Assembly: GCF_004522155.1 (NCBI RefSeq)
Contig: NZ_SDEA01000008.1
Span: 62,001 to 126,000, forward strand
Source of the DNA: Paracoccus luteus
GTDB taxonomy: Bacteria; Pseudomonadota; Alphaproteobacteria; Rhodobacterales; Rhodobacteraceae
Direction of reading: 5' to 3'
Length of the DNA: 64,000 nucleotides
Below are positions 16,473-26,884 of this stretch, one piece after another. The notes beneath the pieces are model-generated. The model saw only the letters and a list, made by a program, of their open reading frames with translations. It had not been told where the DNA came from and searched no databases. The translations under genes and the position numbers were made by a program. Each line of letters starts with the position of its first letter. Position 1 is the stretch's first letter.

Positions 16473-17363
16473 TTACTCGGCGGCCTTCCGCATCGCCAGC
16501 ACGTCCTGAAGGTAATCCAGAAACTCGGGCCGCAGCTCTTCGCGCGCGAGGCCGAAGGCGACCGTCGCCTGCAGGAAGCCCGCCTTGGACCCGCAGTCGA
16601 ACCGCTGGCCGCGGAAGCGCAGGCCATAGACGTCGCGCCCGGCCTCGATCTCGTCGGCGATGGCGTCGGTCAGCTGGATTTCCCCGCCCGCGCCCTGTTT
16701 CAGCTTGTTGAGGTTTTCCATCACCGTCGGCGCCAGGATATAGCGGCCGATCACCGCGAGGTTCGACGGCGGGTTCTCCCTGGGCTTTTCGACCATGCCG
16801 CGGACGCGGACGATGGCGCCCATGTCCTCGGCCACGTCCAGCACGCCATAGGACCGGGTCTTGTCCATCGGCACTTCCATCGTGGCCACCATGCTGCCGC
16901 CGGTCTCGGCATGCGCCTCGATCATCTGCTGCAGGCAGGGCGGCTCGCCCTGGATGACGTCGTCGGTCAGCAGCACGGCGAACGGCTCGTCCGCGACAAG
17001 GCGGCGGGCGCACCAGACGGCGTGTCCAAGCCCCATCGCCTTGTGCTGGCGGATATAGGCGATGGCGCCGGATTCCATGTTGGTCTGGCGCAGCAGTTCC
17101 AGCAGGTCGGTCTTGCCGTCCTTGCGCAGGGTGTTTTCCAGCTCGTGCGCGTGGTCGAAGTAATCCTCCAGCGCGCCCTTGCCGCGCGAGGTGACGAAGA
17201 TGAACTCCTTGATCCCGGCCGACCGCGCCTCGTCGATGGCATACTGGATCAGCGGGCGATCCACGAGGGTCATGATCTCTTTCGGGATCGACTTGGTGGC
17301 CGGCAGGAACCTGGTCCCCAGGCCAGCGACTGGGAAGATGGCCTTGGTGACCTTGCGATTCAT
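16473..17363 (-). CDS. galU: UTP-glucose-1-phosphate uridylyltransferase
   Basis: Cytosolic nucleotidyltransferase making UDP-glucose from UTP and glucose-1-phosphate. It has 296 residues, normal for bacterial GalU. The nucleotide-binding loop GLGTRFLPATKSIPKE starts at residue 14. FAVLLTDDV supplies the metal-binding Asp, and FDCGSKAGFLQA is the sugar-phosphate motif. It is the first gene of the six-gene operon galU-galE-GT4-GT2-GT14-sulfotransferase. A sigma-70-like promoter (TTGAAG, 17 bases, GATAAT) lies about 85 bases upstream. UDP-glucose also feeds general cell-envelope synthesis. Confidence 0.95.
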   Translation of the reverse strand: MNRKVTKAIFPVAGLGTRFLPATKSIPKEIMTLVDRPLIQYAIDEARSAGIKEFIFVTSRGKGALEDYFDHAHELENTLRKDGKTDLLELLRQTNMESGAIAYIRQHKAMGLGHAVWCARRLVADEPFAVLLTDDVIQGEPPCLQQMIEAHAETGGSMVATMEVPMDKTRSYGVLDVAEDMGAIVRVRGMVEKPRENPPSNLAVIGRYILAPTVMENLNKLKQGAGGEIQLTDAIADEIEAGRDVYGLRFRGQRFDCGSKAGFLQATVAFGLAREELRPEFLDYLQDVLAMRKAAE

Positions 17364-17448
17364 GACACGCTCCGAATTGGGTGGTGGGCGAACTGAGTGG
17401 TGGCCCGGCTTGGGTTGGCCGCGCGAAACGCCGCCAGCCGCGGGCTGC

Positions 17449-17477
17449 ATTATCCACGCGCGGGCCAGCAGCTTCAA
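17449..17477 (-). promoter_or_regulatory. Sigma-70-like promoter of the galU operon
   Basis: On the minus strand TTGAAG (17472-17477) and GATAAT (17449-17454) are separated by 17 bases. The galU ATG is about 86 bases from the -10. No terminator separates it from the six following genes, so it probably drives the whole polysaccharide operon. Confidence 0.55.
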
Positions 17478-17535
17478 GCGCGCTGACACCGCCCGGGCTT
17501 TCGCCCGCCACCGGACTGCGCGGGGGGCGCGGGCG

Positions 17536-18765
17536 TCAGCGGCCCAGCCGCCGCAGCCGGCCGAATTCGCGGGCGGCCCGCCACGCGAACCGGCCCCGCA
17601 CCAACGGCGGATCGTCACGGCCGGACGGCCCCCACAGCCCGCCCCGCTGTTCCCACCATCCGCCGGGCGTCAGCCCGCTGCGATGCGGCAGGACCGTGGG
17701 CGTCAGCAGCAGCAGCGTGACGATCCGTCCCGCCGCCGCCGCGTCCCGGGCCTGCCGCCGCAGTGCGGCGGCCCGCCAGTGCCAGCCCGCCATATGCAGC
17801 GTTGCGCGGCCCTGACCGTCCAGCCGCAGGTCCAAAGGCGCGGGCAGGGGCGCGGACAGCGGCGGGGGCAAGGGCGGCGCGCCGCGCCGGGCCGCGTCGG
17901 CCAGACCGCGCCGCCAGCTTGCCATCAGCGGCCCCACCGACAGCGGGTCCAGCCGCCCTGCAACCATGTGGCGAATCAGCCGGGCGCGTTGCGCTTTTTC
18001 TGCCGGATCGGCCGTGCCGCCGTGGCGCGCGGCGAACAGCCCCTGCGACCGGCCGAGTTGCGTCAGGTCGCGCGGCACCGCCTGCGGCCCGCGGCCCGCA
18101 TCGGCCGCCAGCCCGTGCGCGACCTCGGCCCGCGGCACGACGGCGGTCAGCGCCTGCGGCCAGCGGGCCGCCATCCGCAGGTTCACGTCGCTTTCGTCCA
18201 GGTGATAGGGGAACGCCGGATCGAAGCCCCCGATTTCCGCCAGCGCCGCCGCCCGAAAGGCGCAGTTCGTCCCGATGGTCCCGACCGGACCGGCGGCATC
18301 GGGGGCCAGCAGCACCGGCGCGTCGCCCGTGACCGCCAGCGGCACGCCCAGCCCGTCCCGCGTCATGCGTTCGGCCCGCAGCTGCCAGCCCAGTCCGTCC
18401 GGCCCGCGCGTGAACCCCGCCGCCGCAATGACGCGGGGATCGGCAAAGGGCGCGGTCAGCGCCGCCAGCCAGCCCGGTTCGGCCACCGCGTCGTCATCGA
18501 CGAACGCGACCACCGCGCCGCGCGCCGCCGCAAGCCCCCGGTTGCGGGCCTGCGAGATGTTGGGCACGTCGAACGCCACACGGCGCGCCGGCAGGTCCGG
18601 CCGCTGGCCGATGCTGCCGGGGTCGGCGACAAGGACGATTTCGTAATCCGGGTGCGATTGCAGCGACAGCGCCGTCAGGCACAGCGACAGGGCTGCGGGC
18701 CGGTGGCGCGACACCACGATGACGGACACGGCGGGCGCGCCGGGGCGGGCGCCCGGCGCGGTCAC
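17536..18765 (-). CDS. Glycosyltransferase family 2 protein
   Basis: A 409-residue GT2 (GT-A fold) enzyme beginning with GTG. VSVIVVSRHRPAAL, YEIVLVADPG and NISQARNRGLAAARG define the nucleotide-binding half, and FVDDDAVAEPGWL at about 88-100 carries the DxD metal site. IGTNCAFRAAAL and PYHLDESDVNLRM match the acceptor half. The C-terminal 110 residues are a less conserved helical extension, with no membrane helices. The GTG start overlaps the stop of kdsB as GTGA, tying it to Kdo activation; it may act on a Kdo-containing acceptor, which is inference only. Confidence 0.85.
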   Translation of the reverse strand: MTAPGARPGAPAVSVIVVSRHRPAALSLCLTALSLQSHPDYEIVLVADPGSIGQRPDLPARRVAFDVPNISQARNRGLAAARGAVVAFVDDDAVAEPGWLAALTAPFADPRVIAAAGFTRGPDGLGWQLRAERMTRDGLGVPLAVTGDAPVLLAPDAAGPVGTIGTNCAFRAAALAEIGGFDPAFPYHLDESDVNLRMAARWPQALTAVVPRAEVAHGLAADAGRGPQAVPRDLTQLGRSQGLFAARHGGTADPAEKAQRARLIRHMVAGRLDPLSVGPLMASWRRGLADAARRGAPPLPPPLSAPLPAPLDLRLDGQGRATLHMAGWHWRAAALRRQARDAAAAGRIVTLLLLTPTVLPHRSGLTPGGWWEQRGGLWGPSGRDDPPLVRGRFAWRAAREFGRLRRLGR

Positions 18766-19562
18766 GCCATGCCCATCTGCCGCATCATCGATTCCAGCCG
18801 GGGCACGTCGCTGGGGTTGTTCAGCTCCCAGAACTGGCGGCCGCGGGCGTCCACCTCGACGCACAGCACGCGGCGGGCCTGTTCGAGGAACCGCAGCTGC
18901 TCCAGCCCTTCCAGCCGCTCCAGCGCGCCCTCGGGCCAGGTCGGATAGGCGGCCAGCGCGTCGGGGCGATAGGCATAGACGCCGACATGGTGGAACACCG
19001 GGCTGGGGTCGTCGGGCGCGACCTCGTGGGGGACGAAGGGGATGACCTCTTTCGAGAAATAGAGCGCGCCGCGATCGGCCCCGAACACCGCCGTCGTGCC
19101 GCCCACGCGCCCGGCGGCGCGGTCGGCCATGAGGTCGGCGCGCATGGCGCCCGAACAGCGCAGGACGGGCGTCGCCACCTCGGCCCCGGGGGCGGCGTCA
19201 AGGCCCGCGACCAGATCCTCGACGAACCAGGCGGGGGTCAGGGGCGCGTCGCCTTGCAGGTTCACGATCACCTCGGGGCGGGCGGGCAGCTGCGCCAGCA
19301 CCTCGGCGCATCGCTCGGTCCCGTTGCGGCAGGCCGTCGAGGTCATCGCCACCTCGGCGCCGAAACCCGCCGCATGGTCGGCGATGCGGGCGTCGTCGGT
19401 CGCCACGATCACCCGGTCGGCGCCGGTGACGGCCATCGCGGCATCCCAGCTGCGCCGGATCAGGCTGCGCGCCTGCCCGTCCGCGCCGGTCAGTTCGACC
19501 AGCGGCTTGCCGGGATAGCGCGAGGATTGGAACCGCGCCGGGATGACGATGACGACCGACAC
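18762..19562 (-). CDS. kdsB: CMP-Kdo synthetase (3-deoxy-manno-octulosonate cytidylyltransferase)
   Basis: Transfers CMP from CTP to Kdo, giving the activated sugar for lipid A-core or for the poly-Kdo linker of capsules. It has 266 residues. Motifs VIVIPARFQSSRYPGKPL near the N-terminus, TSTACRNGTER (CTP/Kdo binding), NLQGDAPL and HHVGVYAYRPDAL are characteristic of KdsB/KpsU. The start is a GTG four bases after the end of cysQ, with GAGG just before it; there is no suitable ATG nearby. Being grouped with a GT2 and near a KpsM-like permease, it may be a capsule-dedicated copy (KpsU-like), but I cannot tell whether another copy exists. Confidence 0.9.
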   Translation of the reverse strand: MSVVIVIPARFQSSRYPGKPLVELTGADGQARSLIRRSWDAAMAVTGADRVIVATDDARIADHAAGFGAEVAMTSTACRNGTERCAEVLAQLPARPEVIVNLQGDAPLTPAWFVEDLVAGLDAAPGAEVATPVLRCSGAMRADLMADRAAGRVGGTTAVFGADRGALYFSKEVIPFVPHEVAPDDPSPVFHHVGVYAYRPDALAAYPTWPEGALERLEGLEQLRFLEQARRVLCVEVDARGRQFWELNNPSDVPRLESMMRQMGMA

Positions 19563-19566
19563 CGCC

Positions 19567-20367
19567 TCAGCCCTGGGGATGCAGCAGCACGCCGGGGGCG
19601 TAGGCGATGAAGAACGGGTTCTCGAACCCCGCCTTGCCATAGGTCAGGGCGGTGTGGTCGTCGAATCGCACAACCTCGCCCCCCGCGCCGCGCAGCACGG
19701 CGTCGCCCGCGGCGGTGTCCCATTCCATCGTGCGGCCGACGCGGGGATACAGGTCCGCCTCGCCGGTGGCGACAAGGCAGAACTTCAGCGACGATCCGGC
19801 GCTGGTCATGTCGCGCACGTTGTATTGCGCGATATAGTCGTCGGTGGCCTGGTCGCGGTGGGACTTGGACGCCACGACCATCAGGCCGCGGTTGTCGGGG
19901 GTGGGGTTGACCCCGATGGGGTGAACCTCGCCGGGCTGGGGGCCGAACGGCCCCCTTTCCTCGACCGAGCGGCCGTCGGCGGTGGTATAGAACAGCCGCC
20001 CGCGCGCGGGCGCATAGACGACGCCGCGCAGCGGCACGCCGTTTTCGACATAGGCGATGTTGACGGTGAAATCGCCGCGGCGCTGCACGAACTCCTTGGT
20101 GCCGTCCAGCGGATCGACGATCAGAAAGCGGTCATGGCTCAGCCCGTGGGTGTCGGCCTGTTCCTCGGTCACCAGCGCCACGCCGGGGAACGCCGCGCGC
20201 AGCCCGGCCGAGATCAGCGCGTCGGCGGCCTCGTCGGCCTCGGTCACGGGGGATGCGTCGGATTTCGCCCGCACGGCGAACTCGGGGCCGTCATAGACCT
20301 GCATGATCCTGGCACCGGCCTCCAGCGCCAGACGCCGCATCTCGGGGACGAGTCGATCGAATTGCAT
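19567..20367 (-). CDS. cysQ: 3'(2'),5'-bisphosphate nucleotidase
   Basis: Mg-dependent inositol-monophosphatase-fold enzyme that hydrolyses 3'-phosphoadenosine 5'-phosphate (PAP), the by-product of PAPS use, to AMP. It has 266 residues. EEQADTHG supplies metal-binding Glu at about 68-69, VDPLDGTKEFVQRRGDFTVNIA (from residue 84) holds the family signature, and EWDTAAGDAVLRGAGG is the second metal motif. The ATG at 20367 follows AAGGAAAA at good spacing. It is the first gene of the cysQ-kdsB-GT2 operon. Its position near a sulfotransferase operon suggests it relieves PAP inhibition of sulfation, although CysQ also serves ordinary sulfur assimilation. Confidence 0.93.
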   Translation of the reverse strand: MQFDRLVPEMRRLALEAGARIMQVYDGPEFAVRAKSDASPVTEADEAADALISAGLRAAFPGVALVTEEQADTHGLSHDRFLIVDPLDGTKEFVQRRGDFTVNIAYVENGVPLRGVVYAPARGRLFYTTADGRSVEERGPFGPQPGEVHPIGVNPTPDNRGLMVVASKSHRDQATDDYIAQYNVRDMTSAGSSLKFCLVATGEADLYPRVGRTMEWDTAAGDAVLRGAGGEVVRFDDHTALTYGKAGFENPFFIAYAPGVLLHPQG

Positions 20368-20545
20368 GCGCTTTTCCTTGCGGTTCGGGTCCGGCACACC
20401 CCCCGCCGCGCCAGCCGCGATTGAATGAGGGCGTCAGGGAACTTATGGTGCGGGGCGAAGCGATCGGCAAGCGGGCACCCCGGCCCCGCCCCGCCCGCCG
20501 ACCGTCCATCGCCCGTCCAACGCCCGCCACAAGGTTTCCTGACGC

Positions 20546-21370
20546 ATGTTCGCCCCCCAGCGCCGCAACCGCACCCTTGCCCAGGCGGCGCTCACGACGC
20601 TGGCCCTGATCTATCACCAGGCGGTCTACAACGTCCGCAAGACCCACCGGAACGCGGTCATGGCCCTGCTGCTGTCCGTGCTGCAGGCGATGGTGATGAT
20701 CATGGGGTTCTACGCCATGTTCTGGATCATGGGGGTCAGGCGGTCGCCCCTGCGCGGCGATTTCATGATCTATCTGATGTCCGGCATCTTCATGTTCATG
20801 ACCCATGTGCAGACCGCCGGGGCGGTGTCGATGGCCGGGGGCGCGACCCAGGCGATCATGAAGCACGGGCCGATGAACACCGCCGTGACCATCTGCGGCG
20901 AGGCATTGGGCGTGCTTTACCTCAAGATCTTCTCGGTCCTCGTGGTCCTGGGGTTCTATCACCTGGCCATCAACCCGGTCGAGATCGAGAACTGGCGCGG
21001 CGCGCTGGGGATGCTGATCCTTGCATGGTTCACCGGCGCCTGTGTGGGGCTGATCTTCCTGTCCCTCCGCACCTGGTGGCCCGAAGGGGGCAAGATCGGC
21101 ACCATGATCTATCAGCGGGTGAACATGATCGCGTCGGGCAAGATGTTCGTGGCCAACGCGATGCCCGGTTTCCTGATCGAGATGTTCGACTGGAACCCGC
21201 TGTTCCACATCATCGACCAGACCCGCGGGTTCATGTTCATCAACTATTCGCCGCACCACAGCTCGGTCACCTATCCGATCTGGGCGGGGCTGACGCTGCT
21301 GATGATCGGGCTGATGATGGAGTTCGTGACCCGCAACGCCGCATCGCTGAGCTGGTCGGCCGGGCGCTGA
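20546..21370 (+). CDS. ABC-2-type permease, polysaccharide export (KpsM-like)
   Basis: Inner-membrane permease of the ABC-2 type, 274 residues with about six hydrophobic helices. The arrangement, including a cytosolic N-terminus followed by long helices around [27 protein letters not shown] sequence, and a late [25 protein letters not shown], matches exporters of capsular polysaccharide and O-antigen (KpsM/Wzm). It is transcribed away from cysQ. No ATP-binding partner (KpsT) or KpsE/D component is next to it; the following gene is dnaK. The ATPase must lie elsewhere. The Kdo and GT genes next door support a capsule role. Confidence 0.83.
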   Translation: MFAPQRRNRTLAQAALTTLALIYHQAVYNVRKTHRNAVMALLLSVLQAMVMIMGFYAMFWIMGVRRSPLRGDFMIYLMSGIFMFMTHVQTAGAVSMAGGATQAIMKHGPMNTAVTICGEALGVLYLKIFSVLVVLGFYHLAINPVEIENWRGALGMLILAWFTGACVGLIFLSLRTWWPEGGKIGTMIYQRVNMIASGKMFVANAMPGFLIEMFDWNPLFHIIDQTRGFMFINYSPHHSSVTYPIWAGLTLLMIGLMMEFVTRNAASLSWSAGR

Positions 21371-21512
21371 CGGGGCTGGCCCCGGCACCCGGTCTTTCCT
21401 GCACGGTGCCGCGTCGCGGCGGCGACACGGCGCCCTGCCCGGCCGTAACCGCCGCCTTTCCCGCGCGCGCCTGTTCATCGCCCCGCCATGCCGGAACTTG
21501 CGGTTCGGCGCG

Positions 21513-21540
21513 CTTGCGCCCCCAAAACCGCACCCTATAT
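21513..21540 (+). promoter_or_regulatory. Sigma-32 (RpoH)-type promoter of dnaK
   Basis: CTTGCG (21513-21518), 14 bases, then CCCTATAT (21533-21540). This fits the heat-shock consensus CTTGAA-N13-15-CCCCATNT, with the alphaproteobacterial CYTATNT form at -10. It is about 110 bases upstream of the dnaK start codon. No CIRCE (HrcA) inverted repeat was seen in the leader. Confidence 0.75.
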
Positions 21541-21650
21541 ACGCTGCGAAGCCGACCGGGGCTGCCCGGTCATTCACCAGCCACGGGATTTCGGCGCGGG
21601 GGCCGCGGACGGACCCGCATCCGAACCATCGCCGCAAGAAAGGTTTACGC

Positions 21651-23564
<1,914 letters not shown>

Positions 23565-23580
23565 GCGCCTGCCTCGCTGC

Positions 23581-23613
23581 GACCGGCCCGCGCGTGCGTG
23601 GGCCGGTCTTTCT
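23581..23613 (+). terminator. Terminator between dnaK and dnaJ
   Basis: A perfect 9-bp stem, GACCGGCCC (23581-23589) with GGGCCGGTC (23600-23608), followed by TTTCT, 17 bases after the dnaK stop. It would make dnaK levels exceed dnaJ levels by partial read-through. Confidence 0.75.
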
Positions 23614-23654
23614 GTCAGGGCGCCAGTCGCGCCGATACGGACACCGAGACCCCT

Positions 23655-24815
23655 ATGGCAAAACGCGATTTCTATGATGTTCTGGGTTGCGCGCGCGCAG
23701 CGACCGCGGACGAGATCAAGAAGGCCTATCGCGCCAAGGCCAAGGAACTGCACCCTGACCGCAACCAGGACTGCAAGAAGTCCGAGGCATCGTTCAAGGA
23801 AGTGAACGAGGCCTATGAATGCCTCAAGGATCCGCAGCGCCGCGCCGCCTATGACCGCTTTGGCCATGCCGCGTTCGATGGCGGCATGGGCGGCATGGGG
23901 GGCTTTGGCCGCCAGCCGCAGGGCGATTTCGGCGCGGCGTTTTCCGACATGTTCGAGGATCTGTTCGGCGATTTCGTCGGCGCGCGCGCCAATGGCGGCG
24001 GGCGGGCGCGGGCGACGCGCGGGCAGGATCTGCGCTATAACCTGCGGGTCTCGCTCGAGGATGCCTATCAGGGGCTGGACAAGACGATCACGGTCCCCGG
24101 ATCGGTCGCCTGCGGCGAATGCAACGGCACCGGCGCCGAGGGCGCGGTCGAGCCGACAAGCTGCCCGACCTGTTCCGGCATGGGCAAGGTGCGCGCAAGC
24201 CAGGGCTTCTTCACCGTCGAGCGCACCTGCCCGACCTGCAACGGCCAGGGCCAGATCGTCAAGAACCCCTGCAAATCCTGCCACGGCGCAGGGCGCATCG
24301 AACAGGACCGCAGCCTGTCGGTGACGATCCCCGCGGGGGTCGAGACGGGCACCCGCATCCGGCTGGCCGGCGAGGGCGAGGCCGGGATGCGCGGCGGCCC
24401 GGCGGGCGATCTGTATATCTTCGTCGAGGTGGCCGAGCACGCGATCTTTATCCGCGACGGCCGCACGCTGGCCTGCCAGGTGCCGGTCGGCATGGCCACC
24501 GCCGCACTGGGCGGCGAGGTCGAGGTGCCGACGATCGACGGCGGCCGGTCGCGCGTCAAGGTGCCGCCGGGCAGCCAGACGGGCCGCCAGATGCGCCTGC
24601 GCGGCAAGGGCATGCCGCCGCTGCGCCACGGCGCCGGCCTGAACGGAGAGCCGGGCGACATGCTGATCGAACTGACGGTCGAGACGCCGGTGAACCTGAC
24701 CGCGCGGCAGAAAGACCTGCTGCGCGAGTTCGAGGCGATCCAGGCCGACAACAACCCGCAGACCGACAATTTCTTTACCAAGATCAAAAGCTTCTGGGAC
24801 GGGCTGGGGGGCTGA
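23655..24815 (+). CDS. dnaJ: Chaperone protein DnaJ (Hsp40)
   Basis: Co-chaperone that stimulates the DnaK ATPase and delivers unfolded substrates. It has 386 residues. The J domain (1-70) has the HPD motif in KELHPDRN. A Gly/Phe-rich linker (GGMGGMGGFG) is followed by four zinc-binding CxxCxGxG repeats at about residues 154-215, starting CGECNGTG and ending CKSCHGAG. The C-terminal substrate domains complete the protein. It is on the same strand as dnaK but behind a terminator; a weak leader of 40 bases separates the hairpin and the start, so it is probably expressed by read-through. Confidence 0.97.
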   Translation: MAKRDFYDVLGCARAATADEIKKAYRAKAKELHPDRNQDCKKSEASFKEVNEAYECLKDPQRRAAYDRFGHAAFDGGMGGMGGFGRQPQGDFGAAFSDMFEDLFGDFVGARANGGGRARATRGQDLRYNLRVSLEDAYQGLDKTITVPGSVACGECNGTGAEGAVEPTSCPTCSGMGKVRASQGFFTVERTCPTCNGQGQIVKNPCKSCHGAGRIEQDRSLSVTIPAGVETGTRIRLAGEGEAGMRGGPAGDLYIFVEVAEHAIFIRDGRTLACQVPVGMATAALGGEVEVPTIDGGRSRVKVPPGSQTGRQMRLRGKGMPPLRHGAGLNGEPGDMLIELTVETPVNLTARQKDLLREFEAIQADNNPQTDNFFTKIKSFWDGLGG

Positions 24816-24890
24816 CCCCCTGCGCGGGGCCGGGGTTCGCGCCCGGCCGCCGTTAACCGCCCCTTAACCCGGCCGTGCCACGCTGGCCTC

Positions 24891-25679
24891 ATGTCCGGGA
24901 ATCACGCCTTTCACGAAGCCTCGCCCTCGCTTTTCGGTTTTGCTCCGGCCGACGACGACGTGGTCGAGGTGACGGTCCCGGCCCGTCCCCCGCGGGCGGG
25001 CCGGGCGCCCAGCTATGTGGCCGACCACCGCGCCCGCCTGCGCGACCGTTTCCTGCAGGGCGGGGCCGCGGCGATGCCGGATTACGAGCTGCTGGAGCTG
25101 GTGCTGTTCCGCGCCGTGCCGCGCATGGACATGAAGCCGCTGGCCCGCCGCCTGCTGGACCGTTTCGGCGATTTCAACCGCGTGCTGTCGGCCGAACCTG
25201 CGCGGCTGATGCAGGTCGAGGGCGTCGGACAGGCGGTCGTGACCGAGCTGAAGATCGTTGAGGCGGCGGCGCAGCGGCTGGCGCGGTCGCGCGTCATCAA
25301 CCGCCCGGTTCTGACCAGCTGGGACGCGCTGGTCGATTACTGCCACACGGCGATGGCCCACGCCGCCATCGAACAGTTCCGCGTGCTGTATCTGGACCGC
25401 AAGAACGTCCTGATCGCGGACGAGGAACAGGCCCGCGGCACCGTCGATCACGTCCCCGTCTATCCGCGAGAGATCGTGCGCCGCGCGCTCGAGCTGAACG
25501 CCAGCGCAATGATCCTTGTCCACAACCACCCCTCGGGCGACCCGACGCCCAGCCAGCCCGACATCGCCATGACCGCGCAGATCGTGGCGGCGGCGGCGAC
25601 GATGGGCATCGTCATCCACGACCACCTGATCATCGGGAAAAGCCGCGACCTGAGCTTTCGGGCGCAGGGGCTGCTGTGA
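24891..25679 (+). CDS. radC: RadC/JAB-domain protein
   Basis: RadC-family protein, 262 residues. A helix-hairpin-helix region at about 80-130 (YELLELVLFR, VEGVGQAVVTELK) precedes the JAB/MPN+ metalloprotease-like domain at about 140-262. The metal motif is visible in ILVHNHPSGDPTPSQPD with an upstream Glu. Originally linked to DNA repair, the family's real activity is still uncertain. A 45-residue basic/proline-containing N-terminus precedes the conserved part. It starts 75 bases after dnaJ on the same strand, without an obvious promoter, so it may be co-transcribed. Confidence 0.93.
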   Translation: MSGNHAFHEASPSLFGFAPADDDVVEVTVPARPPRAGRAPSYVADHRARLRDRFLQGGAAAMPDYELLELVLFRAVPRMDMKPLARRLLDRFGDFNRVLSAEPARLMQVEGVGQAVVTELKIVEAAAQRLARSRVINRPVLTSWDALVDYCHTAMAHAAIEQFRVLYLDRKNVLIADEEQARGTVDHVPVYPREIVRRALELNASAMILVHNHPSGDPTPSQPDIAMTAQIVAAAATMGIVIHDHLIIGKSRDLSFRAQGLL

Positions 25680-25817
25680 GTAAGGCGCAACCGCGCGGTC
25701 CGGCGCCGCCCGCGCCGACGGGTCCGCCCGGCAAGCGGCGGCTGCGCGCCGTCCCACTCTGCCCTCGCAACCGGCATCGCCTTCTGCGACGTTGCGCCGA
25801 AAGCAGGGGGATACGCC

Positions 25818-26831
25818 ATGACCGACCTGATCGCCGCCCTTGGACTGCGCTGCCCGGTGCTGCAGGCGCCGATGGCGGGCACGTCGACCCCCGCCCTTGC
25901 GGCGGCGGTGTCGAACGCGGGCGGGCTGGGCAATCTGGGGCTGGCCGCCATGACGCCGCAGCAGGCGGCGCAGGCGATGGCCGAGACGGCCGCGCTGACC
26001 GGCCGCGCCTGGGGCGTCAATCTGTTCTGCCACCGCCCGCCCGTCCGCGACCCGGTGCGAGAGGCCGCGTGGCTCGACCGCCTTGCCCCGCATTTCACCC
26101 GGTTCGGCGCGCAGCCCCCCGCATCGCTGCGCGAGATCTACCTCAGCTTTCTGCAGGACGACGCGATGCTGGCGGCCGTCGTGGCGGCGCGCCCGCGGCT
26201 GGTCAGCTTTCACTTTGGCCTGCCCCGGCCGGACCAGATCGCGGCCCTGCGCGAAACGGGCGCGCTGCTGGCGGCGACCGCAACAGGCCCGGCCGAGGCG
26301 CAGGCGATTGCGGACGCGGGGCTGGACGCCATCGTCGCGCAGGGCTGGCAGGCGGGCGGGCACCGCGGCATCTTCGACCCCGACGGCCCCGACGAGCGGC
26401 TGGACACGCTGGATCTGGTGGCGCGGCTGGTTCCCCTTGGCCTGCCGGTGATCGCGGCGGGGGCGATCATGCAGGCGTCGGACACCCGCGCGGCGCTGGC
26501 GGCGGGGGCGGCGGCGGTGCAATGCGGCACGGCCTTTCTGCGCGCCCCCGAGGCCGCGACCCCGCAGCCCCACCGCGACGCGCTGGCTGTGGGCGAGACG
26601 GTGATGACCGCCGCCATATCCGGGCGGCCGGCACGGGCCTGCGTCAACGACTTCACCCAGCTGGGCGGCGCCGGGGCGGGCTATCCGATGACCTATGACG
26701 CGGGCAAGGCGCTGAACGCGGCGGCGCTGGCGGCGGGTCACACCGGCTTTGGCCCGCATTGGGCGGGCACGGGGGCCGCGCAGGCGGTCGCGCGGCCGGC
26801 GGCGGAAACGGTTGCGGCGCTGTGCCCCTAA
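25818..26831 (+). CDS. Nitronate monooxygenase / 2-nitropropane dioxygenase-like flavoprotein
   Basis: FMN-dependent TIM-barrel enzyme of the nitronate monooxygenase family, 337 residues. VLQAPMAGTSTPALAAAVSNAGGLGNLGL is the N-terminal FMN-binding strand (given here in pieces: QAPMAG, SNAGGLG). Later motifs are VAQGWQAGGHRG, which carries the FMN/active-site region, and VIAAGAIM and GAAAVQCGTAFL for phosphate binding. The substrate is unknown; many family members oxidise alkyl nitronates, others are enoyl reductases. A good ribosome site (GCAGGGGGA) precedes the ATG. It is followed by a 434-base gene-free region containing a degenerate tandem repeat. Confidence 0.88.
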   Translation: MTDLIAALGLRCPVLQAPMAGTSTPALAAAVSNAGGLGNLGLAAMTPQQAAQAMAETAALTGRAWGVNLFCHRPPVRDPVREAAWLDRLAPHFTRFGAQPPASLREIYLSFLQDDAMLAAVVAARPRLVSFHFGLPRPDQIAALRETGALLAATATGPAEAQAIADAGLDAIVAQGWQAGGHRGIFDPDGPDERLDTLDLVARLVPLGLPVIAAGAIMQASDTRAALAAGAAAVQCGTAFLRAPEAATPQPHRDALAVGETVMTAAISGRPARACVNDFTQLGGAGAGYPMTYDAGKALNAAALAAGHTGFGPHWAGTGAAQAVARPAAETVAALCP

Positions 26832-26884
26832 TGGCGGGGCCTTGGCGGCAGATTGGCCGAGGCGGTGATCGCCACCGCCAACCC

